From an uncultured Pseudocitrobacter sp. (GTDB taxonomy: Bacteria > Pseudomonadota > Gammaproteobacteria > Enterobacterales > Enterobacteriaceae): a stretch of DNA of 64,000 bases. The notes below the pieces were generated by a model. It had not been told where the DNA came from. It worked only from the letters and a program-made list of their open reading frames with translations, and made no database searches. Below are positions 44,790-54,687 of the stretch, one piece after another. The first letter of the stretch is position 1, and each line of letters begins with the position of its first letter. Location of the stretch: NCBI GenBank assembly GCA_913778145.1, contig CAJYVI010000019.1:1-64000 (forward strand), in the 5' to 3' direction. Made by a program: the position numbers and the translations under genes.

Positions 44790-44854
44790 TTTTTGCTTAA
44801 TCAACGGCTAAGCAAAAAAGGCGGAAAACAGCATTCCCTTGCGGGAATGCTGTT
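44790..44854 (-). terminator. Two hairpins between sinI and ratA
   Basis: AACAGCATTCCC TTGC GGGAATGCTGTT (44827-44854) and TTTTTGCTTA-N9-TAAGCAAAAA (44790-44818) follow the sinI stop. On the minus strand each is followed by T-rich sequence. They should make ratA expression depend on read-through or on its own promoter. Confidence 0.7.
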
Positions 44855-44864
44855 AAGACCACGG

Positions 44865-45857
44865 TTAGTGGTGTTTGTAAATGATGGACAAGGTGTAACC
44901 CTGCACGCCATCACCGTTGTCCGGGATGGCAAGGCCGGTTTTACCGTTACGATCGCCACCGTTGAGGTTGGTTTTCGCGTCGGCGTTGGTTTTCGGTATA
45001 GACAGCTCGTTATTGTCAAAGCGGGCATTCGCAATACCCCCCGCCGTATTAAGCTGTTTACTGTTACCGTTAAAGACCCAGGCAAAGTCATAGTTGGCGG
45101 TAACATCCACATCGGTACCTGCATCCCAGGTACCGTTACCGTTCTCATCCGAGAACAATTTGGCGACATACGTGGTATCCAGCGCAATCGGGGTATTACC
45201 GCCAATCAGGTTAACTTTGGTATCTTTAACGAAGATGGCGACTTTCAGATTCTGGTTAACAACCGGGCCTGGATCGACGTTGTCGTCTCCGCCATCGGTA
45301 CCACCACCGTTGGCGGTAGTAATATCTAACAGGCTCAGCGCACCACCCTGATAGGGATTACCGGTTTGGGTGATAGGCTGAATTTCGACCCCAATGTAAC
45401 GACCACGATCGCCATCGCTAATGGTGTAGCTGGATTTACCGGCTGCAGAGGTAATTTCCTTCTTATCACTTCCGGCGTTATCGCTATAGCTAAACCATTT
45501 GATGGTTTCTTTAGTTGCGCCATCCGTGCCTTTAGCGCCTTCATCGACGTCACCTTCGGTATCGCCAATATCCCAGCCTAATGTGATGGTATCGCCGACA
45601 TAGAGGCGTTTATCACCTTCGCTACCGGCTGGACGCGTACCTTTACCGTCTGACGTCACAATGACATGGTCAGCATCACCCGTTGGGTCATTACTACCCT
45701 CGCGGTATAACCATGGAATCGTCCCCTGAAATTCTGCGGTCGTGCCACTTGCTACCCAGGCCGCATCTCCCGCCATTGCCGACGGAATAGCGCAGTATCC
45801 AGCCACCATCAGCGCCAGCGCGACTTTGGTCAGGCCACGTTTCATATAAGGCTTCAT
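44865..45857 (-). CDS. sinI: SinI-family autotransporter-associated protein
   Basis: 330 residues with a clear signal peptide (KRGLTKVALALMVAGYCAIPSAMA). The mature start AAWVASGTTAEFQGTIP resembles the RatA start. Residues about 50-185 form a beta domain (VGDTITLGWDIGDTEGD). An acidic Gly/Asp linker (GGGTDGGDDNVDPGP) leads to a C-terminal domain with VNLIGGNTPIALDTTY and GDGVQGYTL that matches the C-terminus of SinH. Good AAGGAG site. It is probably exported and functions with SinH; its exact role is not known. Confidence 0.8.
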   Translation of the reverse strand: MKPYMKRGLTKVALALMVAGYCAIPSAMAGDAAWVASGTTAEFQGTIPWLYREGSNDPTGDADHVIVTSDGKGTRPAGSEGDKRLYVGDTITLGWDIGDTEGDVDEGAKGTDGATKETIKWFSYSDNAGSDKKEITSAAGKSSYTISDGDRGRYIGVEIQPITQTGNPYQGGALSLLDITTANGGGTDGGDDNVDPGPVVNQNLKVAIFVKDTKVNLIGGNTPIALDTTYVAKLFSDENGNGTWDAGTDVDVTANYDFAWVFNGNSKQLNTAGGIANARFDNNELSIPKTNADAKTNLNGGDRNGKTGLAIPDNGDGVQGYTLSIIYKHH

Positions 45858-45913
45858 TAAACACTCTCCTTAGTTCACTTTCAGCGGTGGCCCGATCAGC
45901 CATAGCGCTGACC

Positions 45914-48112
45914 CTATTTCTTGCTGTAATTCACCTGCAAGCCATAACCCTGCACCCCATCGCCCACCTGCGCGCCAAACTTCTTCGCGGCTTCGCTGTT
46001 GGTCGCGGGGATCACAATATCTTCATTCGCCGTGTTGGCCTGTGCGCCGGTCTCTCCGTGCGCGCTCTGGCCGGTAAATTCCCATTGATAGTCATACTGC
46101 TTCATCTCTTCGTCGGTCAGTTTTTCCGACTGCTGAAATACGCCGTCTTTGTTGGCATCGCGCCAGAGGACAAAACGGTAGGTGCTATCAAGCGGCAGCG
46201 GTTCTTTATCGTTGCCAATCAAATTGACCGGTTTGTCTGCGCCCACGCGATAGATAAAGGCATTGAGTCCACCGATTTCTGACCCGAGGAAGGTGACGTC
46301 GACATAGTTACTGTCATCATACGGCGCAGCCTTCGCTTTCCAGCGGAAGGTACCCGGCAGGGTACTGGAGAGCGTCACGGTGCCTTTTTCTTTATCTTGC
46401 TTAGCGATAAAGACGCAGGGGTTATCGGTAGAACAGGGTTTGTTGGTGAGCGTGACTTTTTTATCCTGCGCATCGTAAAGCTGCGGGCTAAGGCCATTAT
46501 CTGGCAATGGGTTACCGTTGCGATCCGTGTTATCACCAAAGCTGTCCGTGACATCAAGATCCATCACCACGCCATCGACACCATCTGCCTGGGCGCTGGC
46601 TTCATGGCTATGGTTGTTCTCTTCGGGCACATCAGCAATGTTATTGACGATCAGCTCAATTTTGCGGTCCTGTTGAACGGTAATTTCCACTACGCCGGAG
46701 TTCTGCCGGTTACCTTTTTCATCTTCCAGCGCCAGACGCACCCGCCAGGTATTCAGTTTTTCCTGCTCGGCTTTATCGGAACTGTACTGCCAGGCAGGCA
46801 GTACCAGATTCCAGTGGTTGTTGTTGCCATCCGTGATGGTGTCTTCTTTGATGACCGGCATCACCAGCGTGCGGGCGGCATTGTTTTTCGCCTGCCAGGA
46901 GGCGGCAACGATTTTGTAGTGATGGTTGATGAGCGCGTTAATGGTCCACTTACATTTTTCCAGACCAACGGCTTCTTCCGGGGTGTCTTTAATCACGCAT
47001 TCAGGATGCTCATTGGCGGCATCTGCTTTCAGCCACAGCGTGACTTCCAGCGGATCTTTCTCTTTGTATTCCAGAACGATAAAGTTGTTACGTTCGACAA
47101 AATCCATGCGACTGCCCATCAGCGAATGGGCTGCGCTCACTTTATCCGGGTCAAGCTGCTCTTTCAGCGGAACGCCAAACTGGTAGTTAAGCGTTGCGTT
47201 AACAGATAAATCGGTGTTATCGCCGGTGCCAGCTTTAAAATCAGTACCTATGGCGATAAGCGGGACGGGCTGATATTTCACGCCAAGCGTGACGGCGAAG
47301 GGATCTTTCTCCAGATTATCGGTGCCAAATAGCGCAACCTCATCACCGTAGTACTGTTCGAAAACGATTTTCCCACCGAGCTGCGGATAAGCAGGTAGCC
47401 AGGCTTCGGCGCGAATATCCCAGCCGCGCGCCGGGCGCTCTTCATAGAAATCAAAATCTTCGGAATCTTTCCAGCTGGAAAGTGGATGATAATAGTTGCC
47501 TGAGAATTTTAAATAATCGGTCCAGGCTTCCGCGCCTAAACCTAAGCGGCGATGTCCACGGGTAAAATCATAGTCATAAAATATATTCCCCCCCCACAAC
47601 CATTTTTCAGTATTATATCTTATACCCAAACCTAAATTGCCAATAGTGCGATCATCTTTTCGTTGAGTGGATAATTGGCTAAAGAATAAAGTTTTCTGGT
47701 TATCATATAAGGGAACGAAATAATCAAGAGAGCTACCATCAAGATCGCCCCCCTGTCCAATTGAGAGATTTGAACGGACTTTACCAAAGGGCGACATTGC
47801 GCCTTCAATGAGAGACTGCGCCCCGGAAGTGACTTGCCCCTGCAGGTAGCTTCTCGCCTGCGACTGAAGCGCCTCTGGCGTCAGGTTGTCAAAGCCCTGT
47901 GTCGCGGAGTTAATGAAATAATCAGAACCCTGCTCTTTCCAGGATTTACCTTTGCTTTCTTGCTCTTCCTGTTTTGCCGCTTCACTGCCCAAATCTGGAA
48001 GCGTGGATACCGGAGACGACTTTTCTTCAGACGCAGAAATCTCGGGCGCGGCATAAACCGTCCCTGATAAAAACATCAGAATAGCCAGGCGCATCCACTG
48101 CACAATAGGCAA
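45914..48112 (-). CDS. sinH: SinH intimin-like inverse autotransporter
   Basis: 732 residues from TTG 48112, or 726 from ATG 48094 (MRLAILMFLSGTVYA signal peptide); neither has a good ribosome site. Residues about 60-330 are the intimin-type beta barrel: DYFINSATQGFDNL, LDYFVPLYDNQKTLFFSQL, NLGLGIRYNTEKWLWGGNIFYDYDFT, RRLGLGAEAWTDYLKFSGNYY, ARGWDIRAEAWLPAYPQLGGK. The exported C-terminal part contains Ig-like sections and ends with the GDGVQGYGLQVNYSKK module shared with SinI. Known SinH proteins are outer-membrane adhesins of Salmonella and pathogenic E. coli. First gene of the sinH-sinI-ratA operon. Confidence 0.87.
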   Translation of the reverse strand: MPIVQWMRLAILMFLSGTVYAAPEISASEEKSSPVSTLPDLGSEAAKQEEQESKGKSWKEQGSDYFINSATQGFDNLTPEALQSQARSYLQGQVTSGAQSLIEGAMSPFGKVRSNLSIGQGGDLDGSSLDYFVPLYDNQKTLFFSQLSTQRKDDRTIGNLGLGIRYNTEKWLWGGNIFYDYDFTRGHRRLGLGAEAWTDYLKFSGNYYHPLSSWKDSEDFDFYEERPARGWDIRAEAWLPAYPQLGGKIVFEQYYGDEVALFGTDNLEKDPFAVTLGVKYQPVPLIAIGTDFKAGTGDNTDLSVNATLNYQFGVPLKEQLDPDKVSAAHSLMGSRMDFVERNNFIVLEYKEKDPLEVTLWLKADAANEHPECVIKDTPEEAVGLEKCKWTINALINHHYKIVAASWQAKNNAARTLVMPVIKEDTITDGNNNHWNLVLPAWQYSSDKAEQEKLNTWRVRLALEDEKGNRQNSGVVEITVQQDRKIELIVNNIADVPEENNHSHEASAQADGVDGVVMDLDVTDSFGDNTDRNGNPLPDNGLSPQLYDAQDKKVTLTNKPCSTDNPCVFIAKQDKEKGTVTLSSTLPGTFRWKAKAAPYDDSNYVDVTFLGSEIGGLNAFIYRVGADKPVNLIGNDKEPLPLDSTYRFVLWRDANKDGVFQQSEKLTDEEMKQYDYQWEFTGQSAHGETGAQANTANEDIVIPATNSEAAKKFGAQVGDGVQGYGLQVNYSKK

Positions 48113-48318
48113 CCATGAAAATAAAATTACGTTGTGAGAATTTTAATATGCGGGAGAGATAAAATATATAAAATTACCCTAAATGAATTCCGAAAAATGA
48201 ATGATTTTGATAGTTTAAGAATGAACAATAAAATTAGAGAATTTCAACTTTATAGAATACCACCGAAATATTTACTCAATTAATATTTCAGCAGCATCCT
48301 CATAAAAGTTAATATTTA
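48113..48318. promoter_or_regulatory. AT-rich upstream region of sinH
   Basis: 206 bases of strongly AT-rich DNA between yfgJ and sinH, without an open frame. It should hold the sinH promoter. The low GC, unlike the flanking genes, fits an acquired island silenced by H-NS. No specific operator is recognised. Confidence 0.55.
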
Positions 48319-48537
48319 TCACGCCGGAATAACAAATTCCACACGCTTACGCGAAATTAACCCATGCCCGTTCTGGCAAAAATAATCCACCGCACCGCAG
48401 GCTTTCAATACCTGGAGCGGCAGATGGCAATCGGGGCAGCAGGCTTGCAGTTCGACATCGTAACCGCAGGACGAGCAGTGCGCATGCGCGCCATCCTGCA
48501 CCAGCTGGTGCTGACATTGAGGGCAAAGCAGTTCCAT
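48319..48537 (-). CDS. yfgJ: YfgJ zinc-ribbon protein
   Basis: 72 residues from ATG 48537 (AAAGGAG site) rather than 48576. MELLCPQCQHQL, HCSSCGYDVE, CCPDCHLPLQVLKACG and YFCQNGHGL give four Cys pairs for zinc, as in E. coli YfgJ (71 residues). Function unknown; conserved next to der. Confidence 0.93.
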   Translation of the reverse strand: MELLCPQCQHQLVQDGAHAHCSSCGYDVELQACCPDCHLPLQVLKACGAVDYFCQNGHGLISRKRVEFVIPA

Positions 48538-48554
48538 GGTGGCTCCTTTGTGAC

Positions 48555-48577
48555 AATGGCCTCTGAACGAGGCCATT
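48555..48577 (-). terminator. Hairpin between der and yfgJ
   Basis: AATGGCCTC TGAAC GAGGCCATT, a perfect 9-bp stem without a long T-run, lies in the 49-bp gap. Likely an mRNA-stabilising or weakly terminating hairpin. Confidence 0.55.
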
Positions 48578-48586
48578 GATGAGTGA

Positions 48587-50065
48587 TTACTTGCTTTTCT
48601 TGATATGTTTAATCAGGCGTTTACGCTTACGCATCTGGGTCGGTGTCAGCGTATTGCGCTTGTTCGCGTACGGGTTATCCCCTTCCTTGAACTGGATACG
48701 AATCGGCGTACCCATTACATCCAGCGACTTACGGAAGTAGTTCATCAGATAACGCTTGTAAGAATCTGGCAGGTCTTTCACCTGATTACCGTGAATCACT
48801 ACGATCGGCGGGTTATAGCCCCCCGCGTGCGCATATTTCAGCTTCACGCGACGACCGCGCACCAGCGGTGGCTGGTGATCTTCCACCGCCATCGTCATAA
48901 TACGGGTCAGCATGGCGGTGCCCACACGGCGAGTCGAGCTATCATAGGCTTCGCGCACAGATTCAAACAGGTTCCCCACGCCGCTGCCGTGCAGCGCAGA
49001 GATAAAGTGCACGCGCGCGAAGTCGATAAAGCCCAGACGGTAGTCGAGCGTCTCTTTCACCTGCTCTCTGACTTCGTTGCTCAGGCCATCCCATTTGTTG
49101 ACCACGATAACAAGTGAGCGCCCACTATTCAGGATGAAGCCCAGCAGCGACAGGTCCTGATCGGAGATGCCTTCACGGGCATCAATAACCAGCAGCACCA
49201 CGTTAGCGTCTTCAATTGCCTGCAACGTCTTGATAACGGAGAACTTTTCAACGACGTCGGTAATTTTACCGCGTTTACGCACACCGGCGGTGTCGATAAG
49301 CACGTATTCACGCTCGTCGCGCTCCATCGGAATGTAGATACTGTCGCGGGTGGTACCCGGCATGTCGTAGACCACCACGCGGTCTTCGCCAAGAATACGG
49401 TTAGTAAGTGTAGACTTACCTACGTTTGGACGTCCGACAATCGCCAGCTTGATAGGCAGCGTAGTCGGGTCGAAATCATCTTCCGGCTCTTCCAGCGGTT
49501 CACCGTTCTGTTCGGCTTCAAATTTCGCCCAGTACTCCGCGTCTTCGTCCACTTCTTCCGGCGGGTTCACGTCATCAACAAACGGCAGCAGCACGTGTTC
49601 CAGCAGGCTGGTCACGCCGCGACCGTGAGAAGCCGCGATAGGGTAGATATCCCCCAAACCGAGCGACCAGAAATCAGCGATGGCCTGATCGGCATCAACG
49701 CCGTCCGTTTTATTCGCCACCAGGAAGGTCGGTTTTTCACGAGAGCGCAGATGTTTGGCGATCGCTTTATCCGCCGGCATCAGCCCGGCACGCGCATCGA
49801 CCATAAACAGCACTACATCCGCTTCTTCAATCGCCAGCAGCGACTGTTCCGCCATACGGGTTTCTACGCCCTCTTCCGTACCGTCGATACCGCCGGTATC
49901 GATACAGATAAACTCACGGCCTTCCACTTCAGCACGACCGTATTTACGGTCACGAGTCAGACCCGGGAAATCCGCGACCAGCGCATCACGAGTGCGCGTC
50001 AGGCGGTTAAATAGCGTGGATTTTCCAACGTTAGGGCGCCCGACAAGCGCGACCACAGGAATCAT
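48587..50065 (-). CDS. der: Ribosome biogenesis GTPase Der
   Basis: 492 residues with two GTPase domains: G1 [11 protein letters not shown] at about 8 and [11 protein letters not shown] at about 210; NKTD and NKWD are the G4 motifs; a C-terminal KH-like domain ([15 protein letters not shown]) follows. Essential for 50S subunit assembly. The linker between the G domains ([20 protein letters not shown] and after) differs clearly from K-12 and Salmonella as I recall them, which argues for another species. Confidence 0.97.
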   Translation of the reverse strand: MIPVVALVGRPNVGKSTLFNRLTRTRDALVADFPGLTRDRKYGRAEVEGREFICIDTGGIDGTEEGVETRMAEQSLLAIEEADVVLFMVDARAGLMPADKAIAKHLRSREKPTFLVANKTDGVDADQAIADFWSLGLGDIYPIAASHGRGVTSLLEHVLLPFVDDVNPPEEVDEDAEYWAKFEAEQNGEPLEEPEDDFDPTTLPIKLAIVGRPNVGKSTLTNRILGEDRVVVYDMPGTTRDSIYIPMERDEREYVLIDTAGVRKRGKITDVVEKFSVIKTLQAIEDANVVLLVIDAREGISDQDLSLLGFILNSGRSLVIVVNKWDGLSNEVREQVKETLDYRLGFIDFARVHFISALHGSGVGNLFESVREAYDSSTRRVGTAMLTRIMTMAVEDHQPPLVRGRRVKLKYAHAGGYNPPIVVIHGNQVKDLPDSYKRYLMNYFRKSLDVMGTPIRIQFKEGDNPYANKRNTLTPTQMRKRKRLIKHIKKSK

Positions 50066-50095
50066 GTTAAAGCCTCATTAACTCAATATTTGGTT

Positions 50096-50127
50096 TGCCG
50101 GGTGGCGCTGCGCTTACCCGGCCTACA
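50096..50127. repeat. REP element between bamB and der
   Basis: TGCCGGGTGGCGCTGCGCTT followed by ACCCGGCCTACA is a single REP-type palindrome in the 175-bp bamB-der gap. Confidence 0.8.
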
Positions 50128-50189
50128 GAAAATGTAGCCTCATAAACGTTGCACCATCGGGCACAAAAACAATAATAATAAAAATAGCA

Positions 50190-50217
50190 AACGGCCCCTG
50201 ATTTAACAGGAGCCGTT
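50190..50217 (-). terminator. Terminator after bamB
   Basis: On the minus strand AACGGCTCCTG TTAAAT CAGGGGCCGTT, followed by TGCTATTTTTATT, is a good rho-independent terminator between bamB and der. Confidence 0.85.
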
Positions 50218-50240
50218 ATTCACTGAATCACCGCACTATT

Positions 50241-51419
50241 TTAACGCGTAATCGCGTACAGCGTACCGTCTTTTGCCTGAATCAGCAGTTTGCCATCGGC
50301 AACCACAGGTTCAGTCAGGAAGCCAGAGCTGTCCACTTTTTGCTGAGCGACAAAGCGGCCATCTTCGGTGTTAATCCAGTGCATATACCCTTCGCTATCG
50401 CCAACCACCAGGCTGCCGTTATACAGCGCAGGCGCAGTCAGCAGGCGGTGCAGCAGGTCGCTTTGCGTCCATAACGTTACGCCGCCGTCAGTGGTGAGCG
50501 CCAGCAGGCGGTCATTCTGATCGACCATGTAGATGCGGTTACCATCGACGATGAAATCATTCACCGAGCCCAGCTCACGTTTCCACAGGATCTGGCCGCT
50601 GCGCAGATCCAGCGCAGTCAGGTTACCGTTATACGCCAGCGCGTAAACCACACCATTAGCAATAACCGGCGTGGTGTCGACATCGCTCAGGCGGTCAATT
50701 TCGGTGTTACCCGTTGCCTGAGAAATACGTTGCTGCCAAATCAGCTGGCCCTGCTGCATCAGAACGGCGCTGACGCGACCATTATCGCCGCCGACAATGG
50801 CTGCACCGTAAGCAACTGCTGGCGCGGATTCACCGCGCAGTGAGAGCGCAGGCATATCCAGATTGACGGTCCACTTGACGGCACCGTCCGCTTCGTTCAG
50901 CGCCTGCAGCTGACCGTTGCTGGTATGAACCAGCACCAGGCCGTCGCTGACCACCGGACGAGACAGAACTTCACCTGCAGTGACTGTCTGCCAGGAAATA
51001 GAACCATCACCCGCATCCAGCGCGTACACTTTGGCTTTTTCGCTACCAACATACACATGGCCACCAGAAACGGTCAGGCCACCGGAAAGCAGCGCCGGTT
51101 TACGTGACAGCCAGCCATCTTTTTCCGCCAGGTCAACTGACCAGACTTCTTTGCCGTCATCAGCGTTTAGCGCTTTCACGGTACCGCGACGGTCTGCCGC
51201 ATACACAACGCTGTCTGCATAGGCCGGGTGCAGGTTGGAATAGAAGTTGCCAATCCCGTTCCCTACCGACACATCCCATGCGGTAGAAGGCGTGAACTGG
51301 TTTTCAACCGTCGGGAGCGGGGACATTTTTACGATATCTTCTTCGCCGCTAAACCAGGAACAACCACTCAACAGAGTGACAGAAAGCAGTCCTGGCAAAA
51401 GTAATTTACGCAATTGCAT
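50241..51419 (-). CDS. bamB: Outer membrane assembly lipoprotein BamB
   Basis: 392 residues, the K-12 length. Signal peptide with lipobox LLSGC (Cys20). The mature protein is an eight-bladed beta-propeller with PQQ-type repeats, for example VVYALAYNGNLTALDLRSGQILWKRE and ALNEADGAVKWTVNL. Part of the Bam complex inserting barrel proteins, including inverse autotransporters such as SinH encoded nearby. 10 bp after yfgM, one operon. Confidence 0.98.
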   Translation of the reverse strand: MQLRKLLLPGLLSVTLLSGCSWFSGEEDIVKMSPLPTVENQFTPSTAWDVSVGNGIGNFYSNLHPAYADSVVYAADRRGTVKALNADDGKEVWSVDLAEKDGWLSRKPALLSGGLTVSGGHVYVGSEKAKVYALDAGDGSISWQTVTAGEVLSRPVVSDGLVLVHTSNGQLQALNEADGAVKWTVNLDMPALSLRGESAPAVAYGAAIVGGDNGRVSAVLMQQGQLIWQQRISQATGNTEIDRLSDVDTTPVIANGVVYALAYNGNLTALDLRSGQILWKRELGSVNDFIVDGNRIYMVDQNDRLLALTTDGGVTLWTQSDLLHRLLTAPALYNGSLVVGDSEGYMHWINTEDGRFVAQQKVDSSGFLTEPVVADGKLLIQAKDGTLYAITR

Positions 51420-51429
51420 CGGGTCCCTC

Positions 51430-52050
51430 TCAGATGGACAAATTATTAATTTTCATGCGCATCATTTCGCTGAGCGCAGGGGAAGCATCACTTTTCGCTC
51501 CTGCTTCCCAGGCCGCGCGAGCGCCTTGTTTGTCACCTTTGCTGAGCAGAATTTCCCCGCGCAAATCGGCGACGATAGCCGTCCAGCCTTCGCCTTTAAT
51601 GCTTTCAATCGTCTTCAGCGCCGCATCTGGCTGCTTCATTTGCAGCTGAACGCGTGCCAGTCGCATGCTGATAACCGATTTCAGATTCTCATCAGAAGCC
51701 GCAGCTAAGCCCTGGTTCAGCTGTTTTTCCGCTTTATCCAGTTCGTTTTTGTCAACGTATTGCTGAGCCAGTTCCAGCGACGCGAAAGCACCGTAAGTGT
51801 TTTTCGATTCGGCAGCGAATTTCTCCGCCCCGGCCAGCGCTTCCGGTTTCCCTGAGCTAAGAGAAGAAACGGCATTTTCATAGGCCTGTGAAGATTCACG
51901 CGCCGTATTCAGCTGATGGGACGTCCAGTAGCGCCAGCCAACCAGCGCACCAATCCCTAAAATGACCCCAACAGCCAGGGCTTTACCGTTTTCGGCAAAG
52001 AAACGCTTAAGCGCGTCAACCTGGTCGTTTTCGTTATTGTACATTTCCAC
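51430..52050 (-). CDS. yfgM: YfgM, inner-membrane periplasmic chaperone partner
   Basis: 206 residues as in K-12. A short cytoplasmic start (EMYNNENDQVDALKRFFAENG), one membrane span (ALAVGVILGIGALVGWRYW, about 24-42), and periplasmic TPR-like helices. Known to bind the Sec translocon and PpiD and to affect RcsB stability. Between hisS and bamB in the conserved order. Confidence 0.96.
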   Translation of the reverse strand: MEMYNNENDQVDALKRFFAENGKALAVGVILGIGALVGWRYWTSHQLNTARESSQAYENAVSSLSSGKPEALAGAEKFAAESKNTYGAFASLELAQQYVDKNELDKAEKQLNQGLAAASDENLKSVISMRLARVQLQMKQPDAALKTIESIKGEGWTAIVADLRGEILLSKGDKQGARAAWEAGAKSDASPALSEMMRMKINNLSI

Positions 52051-52083
52051 GCAGTCCTTCTCCTGATAAAAATGTCCGGGAGA

Positions 52084-53358
52084 TTAACCCAGAATAGTGC
52101 GCAAATGCGCGGCAACGCCGTCCTGCGTTACGGTTGTCTGCTCGCCAGAACGTAAATCCTTCACGACCACATTCGCTTGTGCGACTTCAGACTCACCCAA
52201 CACCAGAGCAACGCGCGCACCCCATTTGTCCGCACGGGCGAACTGTTTCTTGAAGTTGCCGCCGCCATGGTTAGTCATCAGTTTCACACCTGGAATTGCA
52301 TCACGTACCTCTTCAGCCAGACGCATTGCGGCGGACTGAGTATCAGCACCTGAGGCTACCAGGTATATATCGACAACAGGATCGGCTTTAAATTCCGGAT
52401 TAACTGCCTGAACTAACAAAACAAGTCGTTCGAGACCCATCGCGAAGCCCACCGCCGGCGTAGCGCGACCGCCCAGTTGTTCAACCAGACCGTCATAACG
52501 CCCACCGGCGCAAACGGTGCCCTGTGAACCCAGGCTGTTGGTCACCCATTCAAAAACGGTGCGGTTGTAGTAGTCCAGACCGCGCACCAGACGCTGGTTG
52601 ACCGTGTAGGCAATGCCCGCCGCATCCAGCTGAGCACACAGCCCGGCAAAGTGTTCGCGAGAGTCATCGTCAAGATAGTCGCCCAGCGCAGGCGCGTCGT
52701 TCAACAGCGCCTGTACGTCCGGATTTTTTGAATCCAGCACGCGCAGCGGGTTGCTGTACATACGACGTTTGCAGTCTTCGTCCAGCTTATCTTTATGCTG
52801 CTCGAGGAAGGCAATCAACGCATCACGATAGTTCGCACGCGCTTCGAGAGAACCGATAGAGTTCAGCTCCAGCGCTACGTGTTCAGAGATGCCCAGCGCG
52901 CGCCACCAGCGAGCGGTGAGCATGATCAGCTCGGCGTCGATGTCCGGGCCTTGCAGACCAAACACTTCGCAACCCAACTGATGGAACTGGCGGTAGCGTC
53001 CTTTCTGCGGACGTTCGTGACGGAACATCGGCCCGATATACCACAGGCGCTGCTCCTGATTGTACAGAAGACCATGCTCGATGCCGGCGCGTACGCAGCC
53101 CGCAGTACCTTCCGGGCGCAGAGTCAGGCTATCGCCGTTGCGGTCCTCAAAGGTATACATCTCTTTTTCAACCACGTCGGTCACTTCACCAATCGCGCGC
53201 TTGAATAACGGGGTCTGCTCTACAATCGGCAAACGGATTTCACTGTAACCGTAGCTGCCGAGCACGTTTTTGAGTGTGCCTTCAATGCGCTGCCAGATGG
53301 CGGTCTCGCCAGGCAGATAATCGTTCATGCCGCGGATGGCTTGAATGTTTTTTGCCAC
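52084..53358 (-). CDS. hisS: Histidine-tRNA ligase
   Basis: 424 residues, K-12 length, starting with GTG 53358 as in K-12. Class II synthetase: motif 1 in the N-terminal [10 protein letters not shown] section, motif 2 [23 protein letters not shown], histidine motifs [14 protein letters not shown] and [13 protein letters not shown], motif 3 [10 protein letters not shown]-terminal anticodon-binding domain. Charges tRNA-His. A hairpin at 53389-53417 precedes it. Confidence 0.98.
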   Translation of the reverse strand: MAKNIQAIRGMNDYLPGETAIWQRIEGTLKNVLGSYGYSEIRLPIVEQTPLFKRAIGEVTDVVEKEMYTFEDRNGDSLTLRPEGTAGCVRAGIEHGLLYNQEQRLWYIGPMFRHERPQKGRYRQFHQLGCEVFGLQGPDIDAELIMLTARWWRALGISEHVALELNSIGSLEARANYRDALIAFLEQHKDKLDEDCKRRMYSNPLRVLDSKNPDVQALLNDAPALGDYLDDDSREHFAGLCAQLDAAGIAYTVNQRLVRGLDYYNRTVFEWVTNSLGSQGTVCAGGRYDGLVEQLGGRATPAVGFAMGLERLVLLVQAVNPEFKADPVVDIYLVASGADTQSAAMRLAEEVRDAIPGVKLMTNHGGGNFKKQFARADKWGARVALVLGESEVAQANVVVKDLRSGEQTTVTQDGVAAHLRTILG

Positions 53359-53388
53359 GTTTATTCTCTTTATAAATATAAAAATGAA

Positions 53389-53417
53389 CCCTCAGCGGAT
53401 TTCCCGCAGGGGTTCAA
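53389..53417 (-). terminator. Hairpin in the hisS leader
   Basis: On the minus strand AACCCCTGCGG ... CCGCTGAGGGTT, followed by CATTTTTATATTT, forms an imperfect terminator-like stem between ispG and hisS, with possible attenuating effect on hisS. Confidence 0.5.
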
Positions 53418-53443
53418 TCATACACGGGAAGTTCAGGTCATCA

Positions 53444-53515
53444 TATACACTTCATCCTTCAAGTGCCTCTGCGTTGGTTTACCGCCTTGACGCAACCTGA
53501 ATGATTTTGTGTATA
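53444..53515. repeat. 72-bp palindromic interspersed element, MITE-like
   Basis: The ends TATACACTTCATCCTTCAAG and the reverse of the right end (TATACACAAAATCATTCAGG) match at 15 of 20 positions. Length 72 bp, no coding capacity, in the ispG-hisS gap. It resembles short palindromic intergenic repeats of enterobacteria; no transposase is near. Confidence 0.6.
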
Positions 53516-53542
53516 CCTTGAGAACACTAACTTCCCATCTTG

Positions 53543-54661
53543 TTATTTTTCGACCTGCTGAACGTCGATGCGATTAGCTTCATCCAGAATCGTGGCCTTC
53601 GCACGAATACGGGCTTCAAGCTGGTCGATCATGTCGTCGTTATCCAGACGGTCTTTACGCACACCATCTTCATACAGGCCGCTTTTCTTATTACCGCCTG
53701 TTACGCCCAGCGTTGACACCAGCGCTTCACCTGGGCCATTCACCACGCAGCCGATAATAGAAACGTCCATCGGCGTGATGATATCTTCAAGGCGTTGCTC
53801 CAGGGCGTTGACCGTACCGATGACGTCAAATTCCTGACGTGAACAGGTTGGGCAGGCGATGAAGTTGATACCGCGCGAACGGATACGCAGAGATTTGAGG
53901 ATATCGAAGCCCACTTTGATCTCTTCAACCGGATCTGCCGCCAGCGAAACGCGCAGCGTATCGCCGATCCCTTCCGAGAGCAGCAATCCTAAGCCGATCG
54001 CCGATTTCACCGCGCCGCTGCGTGCGCCACCTGCTTCGGTGATCCCCAGATGCAGCGGCTGATCGATCTGCTTCGCCAGCAGACGATATGACTCGACGGC
54101 GAGGAAAACATCAGAGGCTTTCACGCTGACTTTGAACTGATCAAAATTCAAACGATCGAGGTGATCGACATGGCGCATTGCGGATTCCAGCAGCGCCTGC
54201 GGCGTTGGCTCGCCATATTTTTCCTGAAGATCTTTCTCCAGAGAACCGGCGTTAACGCCAATGCGGATGGGAATATTTTTGTCGCGCGCGCAGTCCACCA
54301 CCATACGGATACGTTCTTCGTTTCCGATGTTGCCGGGGTTGATACGCAGACAATCGACGCCGTACTCCGCCACTTTCAGCGCAATACGGTAGTCGAAGTG
54401 AATATCAGCCACCAGCGGTACGCTGACCTGCTGCTTGATGAGTTTGAACGCTTCTGCCGCGTCCATCGTCGGCACGGAAACACGAACGATATCCGCCCCG
54501 ACGCGTTCTAACGCTTTAATCTGATTGACCGTTGCTTCCACATCGGTGGTACGCGTGTTGGTCATCGACTGTACGGCGATGGGTGCCCCATCGCCAATCG
54601 GCACGTTCCCAACGTAAATGCGTTTCGATTTTCTACGTTGAATTGGAGCCTGGTTGTGCAT
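53543..54661 (-). CDS. ispG: 4-hydroxy-3-methylbut-2-enyl diphosphate synthase
   Basis: 372 residues, as in K-12. TIM-barrel N-terminal part ([22 protein letters not shown]) and C-terminal iron-sulphur domain with Cys ligands in [10 protein letters not shown] and [10 protein letters not shown]. Makes HMBPP from MEcPP, the penultimate step of the MEP isoprenoid pathway. 26 bp after rodZ. Confidence 0.98.
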   Translation of the reverse strand: MHNQAPIQRRKSKRIYVGNVPIGDGAPIAVQSMTNTRTTDVEATVNQIKALERVGADIVRVSVPTMDAAEAFKLIKQQVSVPLVADIHFDYRIALKVAEYGVDCLRINPGNIGNEERIRMVVDCARDKNIPIRIGVNAGSLEKDLQEKYGEPTPQALLESAMRHVDHLDRLNFDQFKVSVKASDVFLAVESYRLLAKQIDQPLHLGITEAGGARSGAVKSAIGLGLLLSEGIGDTLRVSLAADPVEEIKVGFDILKSLRIRSRGINFIACPTCSRQEFDVIGTVNALEQRLEDIITPMDVSIIGCVVNGPGEALVSTLGVTGGNKKSGLYEDGVRKDRLDNDDMIDQLEARIRAKATILDEANRIDVQQVEK

Positions 54662-54687
54662 GAAAAATCTCCCGCGTTGCCCGTCTG

